Below are positions 61,801-64,000 of a stretch of 64,000 bases of DNA, piece after piece. A program made the translations under genes and the position numbers. Each line of letters starts with the position of its first letter. Within the stretch, counting starts at the first letter, position 1. The stretch comes from Marinobacterium lacunae (GTDB taxonomy: Bacteria > Pseudomonadota > Gammaproteobacteria > Pseudomonadales > Balneatricaceae), in the NCBI RefSeq assembly GCF_000705555.1, contig NZ_JMQN01000057.1, positions 186,001 through 250,000 on the forward strand, written 5' to 3'. The notes under the pieces are model-generated. The model was not told where the DNA came from. It did no database searches and worked only from the letters and a program-made list of their open reading frames with translations.

Positions 61801-63884
61801 AGCACCTCTTGTCCGCTATCACTCGATTTTCGCTCATCTTCGAGTGACGCTTTAAAACGTTTCAATTTCAACTCGAAGCAGGCACCGCCTTCAGGGCGGT
61901 TAAACGCCCGTATGTCGCCACCGAGATCCCGCACGATGGACTTCACGATCGCCAGCCCCAATCCAAGTCCACTCCCGACCTCTTTGGTGGTAAAGAACGG
62001 CTCGAATAGCTGGGACTGGTGCTCACTGGCGATGCCCAAGCCATTATCCGCCACACGGAGCGTTACAGCAGTGTCGTCGGCGCCTACCGTCAGGCTGAGT
62101 ATGTGGGGCCCGGGATTGGGCTGCATTGCATCGCAGGCATTTTTAACCAGGTTGATCAGCACTTGCTCAAAGCGTGCCTGATCGCCCGCCAGATGCAGGC
62201 CCGACTCAGGGGCATCATATTCGAGCTGTAGGTTCATCTCACCAAACCGCCCACGAAACATCGCCAGCACTTGGTCGATCGACTGTGCCACCGGCACCGG
62301 TCCCACCTGCTCAGGCTTACGATAGGCAAAGGTTTTGAGCTGGCCGGTTATCAGTGCCATGCGGTCGATAAGACTTTCCAGTTGGCGCAGATTTTCGCGC
62401 TGCTGATCAGGCTTATCGAGTTGCCTCCGGCAGATCGCAAGGTAGGTACGAATGGCCGTGAGCGGTTGATTCAACTCATGCACCACCGATGCTGACATGC
62501 GCCCGAGAGCCGCCAACTTTCCGGCCTGTACCAGCTCCGCCTGAGCCTCTTCCAGCGCGCGAGTACGCTCGGCCACTTTGTGCTCGAGCGACTCGTTGGC
62601 CTCGCGCAACGCTTGCTCCAGCCGTTTGCGCCGGCTGATATCGATAATAGTGACCAGATAACCGAGCTCCGGATGATCGGTCATCCCTCGGACCGACACC
62701 ATCATCGGAAACAGCGTGCCATCGGCGCGCCGGCCGACCATCTCTGCACCGGTCAACGGTTGGAACCGGTCAGTCCCGAGATTGGCCAGTGTTTCGCGCA
62801 ATAATTCGCTGCTACCACCGCTGAGAAGTTCCTCAACGGCCCTATTGCGCATCAGCTCCAACGACACACCGAACTGCTGCATCGCCATCGGATTGATAAA
62901 CTGGATAAGCCCCGCAGCATCCACGTTGATTAGCCCCACCTGCGCCGTACTGATCATGTCGCGCTGGCGCTCCTGACTCAGCGCACGCTCTCTGGCCTGC
63001 TCGAGCTGAAGCACGCGCTTTTGACGAGATTCACGCAGGTACAGAAACAGCAGTGCAAGTGCAAAGCCAGCGCCTCCGATGGCTCCGGCCGCGATTCGCT
63101 GCTGTTGCCGGACAATACGCGCATCGCCAAGCACACTGACCCGCCAATTCAGATCGTCCAGCACAACACTTTGCGAAAGATAGGGTACGCCCTCAAGCAT
63201 CAGGAGATGGATCTCTGTGCCATCGCTTAAGGTTTCGGGTTTCACCTCTGGCAGCGTCTCCGGCATCATCACACCAAACAGTCTCTCCCCGGCAAGGTCG
63301 GTAATGATGAACGGGTAATCGATCGGGAGTTGCTCGCGCAGCTTGTCCAGCTCCAGACGCATCGCTGCGACGCCGATCAGGCGCTGCTGATCGTAAATAG
63401 GCGCCGACATGTAAAGCGCCTGACGCAAAGGGGTCCCCTCGTGTACAAACTCACGCCCTTCATTGCCGTCGATCGCCTGCTGGAAATAGGCCCGGCTGTC
63501 CTGAGCCCCACCGAGCAACGTTCTCTGATCACGCCAGTTGCTGGAGGCCCGCAAAATGCCGCCCAGATCCAGCACTAAAAGTGCGCTGGAACCCGCGACA
63601 AGATTGATCTGTTCAAGATACCGGTTGACCGGCTCGCTGAACTGGACATTAGGGTTGCGTAACAGCCCTCGGACTTCGCGGCTCTGGGTCAATACAAAGG
63701 GCAGGTAGCGGTACTGATCCAGCGCACTGCGCAGTTGGGTAATATTACCCAACAGCCTGTCGGTACCGTCAGCATGTAGGCGCAACAGCGACCAATTGCG
63801 GGTATAGGACGCGCCCTCAAACGCCAGCAACACCACCACCGCCGTATACAACGCCATCACCACCAGAGGCCGAAATGACAACAC
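61797..63884 (-). CDS. Sensor histidine kinase, DctB-like
   Basis: A 695-residue membrane kinase. A first transmembrane helix (about 8-25), a periplasmic PDC-type domain (about 40-265; VLDLGGILRASSNWRDQRTLLGG, APIYDQQRLIGVAAMRLELD), a second helix (about 268-287), a coiled coil, a PAS domain (about 315-430), the H-box SASVVHELNQPLTAIRTYLAI and an HATPase domain (VLINLVKNACDAMQPNPG, GLGIASEHQ, GSGLGLGLAIVKSIV) are visible in order. It resembles DctB, which senses C4-dicarboxylates. GGAGG is 5 bp upstream of the chosen GTG; other GTG/TTG codons are close by. Confidence 0.92.
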   Translation of the reverse strand: MLSFRPLVVMALYTAVVVLLAFEGASYTRNWSLLRLHADGTDRLLGNITQLRSALDQYRYLPFVLTQSREVRGLLRNPNVQFSEPVNRYLEQINLVAGSSALLVLDLGGILRASSNWRDQRTLLGGAQDSRAYFQQAIDGNEGREFVHEGTPLRQALYMSAPIYDQQRLIGVAAMRLELDKLREQLPIDYPFIITDLAGERLFGVMMPETLPEVKPETLSDGTEIHLLMLEGVPYLSQSVVLDDLNWRVSVLGDARIVRQQQRIAAGAIGGAGFALALLFLYLRESRQKRVLQLEQARERALSQERQRDMISTAQVGLINVDAAGLIQFINPMAMQQFGVSLELMRNRAVEELLSGGSSELLRETLANLGTDRFQPLTGAEMVGRRADGTLFPMMVSVRGMTDHPELGYLVTIIDISRRKRLEQALREANESLEHKVAERTRALEEAQAELVQAGKLAALGRMSASVVHELNQPLTAIRTYLAICRRQLDKPDQQRENLRQLESLIDRMALITGQLKTFAYRKPEQVGPVPVAQSIDQVLAMFRGRFGEMNLQLEYDAPESGLHLAGDQARFEQVLINLVKNACDAMQPNPGPHILSLTVGADDTAVTLRVADNGLGIASEHQSQLFEPFFTTKEVGSGLGLGLAIVKSIVRDLGGDIRAFNRPEGGACFELKLKRFKASLEDERKSSDSGQEVL

Positions 63885-63912
63885 ACCCACCTCCTGCCGT
63901 TAAATACCGGGC

Positions 63913-64000
63913 TCAGGCTCGTCTGGCCAGCAACTGCTGGCACGCAGCAGGGTCCAGCAACTCGCCTATATCGTCATATTCAGGATAGGGCAAACCAGCC
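63913..64000 (-). CDS. Possible C-terminus of an upstream gene
   Basis: On the minus strand an open frame enters from the window edge and ends PYPEYDDIGELLDPAACQQLLARRA. Only 28 codons are visible; its stop lies about 20 bp before the kinase RBS, as for a gene in the same operon. The family cannot be determined. Confidence 0.35.
   Translation of the reverse strand, partial: AGLPYPEYDDIGELLDPAACQQLLARRA

Overview
The window reads as a chromosome segment of a marine, heterotrophic gammaproteobacterium of the Oceanospirillales/Alteromonadales type (Marinobacterium- or Neptunomonas-like; this is inference from gene content, not a search). Pointers are TrpI divergent from trpBA, RapA, MtfA, AlaC, a thermostable-hemolysin-type operon, and an abundance of organic-acid uptake and catabolism genes. 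No rRNA, tRNA, CRISPR array, intact insertion sequence or phage gene was recognised. Coding density is high.

Layout. 1-2.3 kb: a minus-strand operon of a thermostable hemolysin family protein, an AMP-forming acyl ligase and a heme-oxygenase-like protein cut by the window edge. 2.5-5.9 kb: small c-type cytochrome, TauE-type permease, a GST gene divergent from a TetR gene across a perfect palindrome, EamA permease. 6-9.3 kb: TrpI/trpBA with an inverted-repeat operator, then an unrecognised 30-codon gene with a consensus ribosome binding site. 9.4-11 kb: FKBP isomerase, rhodanese, a stand-alone antitoxin-like protein. 10.7-16.8 kb: a probable dicarboxylate locus (LeuCD-type hydro-lyase, DASS transporter, fluoroacetate-dehalogenase-like hydrolase, truncated RraA relic, divergent LysR). 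17-25.5 kb: complete malonate decarboxylase and malonate transport cassette (mdcR, mdcABCDEGH, madLM). 25.6-31.6 kb: decayed FAD monooxygenase, then a GntR-controlled TAXI-TRAP transporter with a PcaB/adenylosuccinate-lyase family enzyme.

32-39.5 kb: a five-gene minus-strand run (two RoxA-like di-haem cytochromes, patatin-like phospholipase, gamma-glutamylcyclotransferase, Ap4A phosphorylase). 39.7-43.6 kb: PhoD-like phosphatase divergent from a secreted phytase/esterase-like protein. 43.6-45.8 kb: LysE exporter, VOC protein, and a DUF411 lipoprotein with a Cys-rich secreted neighbour. 45.9-51 kb: rapA, mtfA, alaC. 51-56.8 kb: a partner-switching module (CHASE2-SpoIIE phosphatase, STAS, HATPase), a glutaminase with a candidate sigma-54 promoter, and a FecR/OmpA envelope pair. 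56.9-64 kb: a DctB/DctD-like two-component system reading into a second TAXI-TRAP transporter, with a sigma-54 promoter and palindromic enhancer-like sites between them.

Taken together the region is a collection of small-acid scavenging loci (malonate, dicarboxylates, two TAXI-TRAP substrates) interleaved with housekeeping and signalling genes. The least explained pieces are the hemolysin-family/acyl-ligase operon, the di-haem cytochrome/patatin run, the 30-codon gene and the CHASE2 partner-switching module with its FecR/OmpA neighbours.
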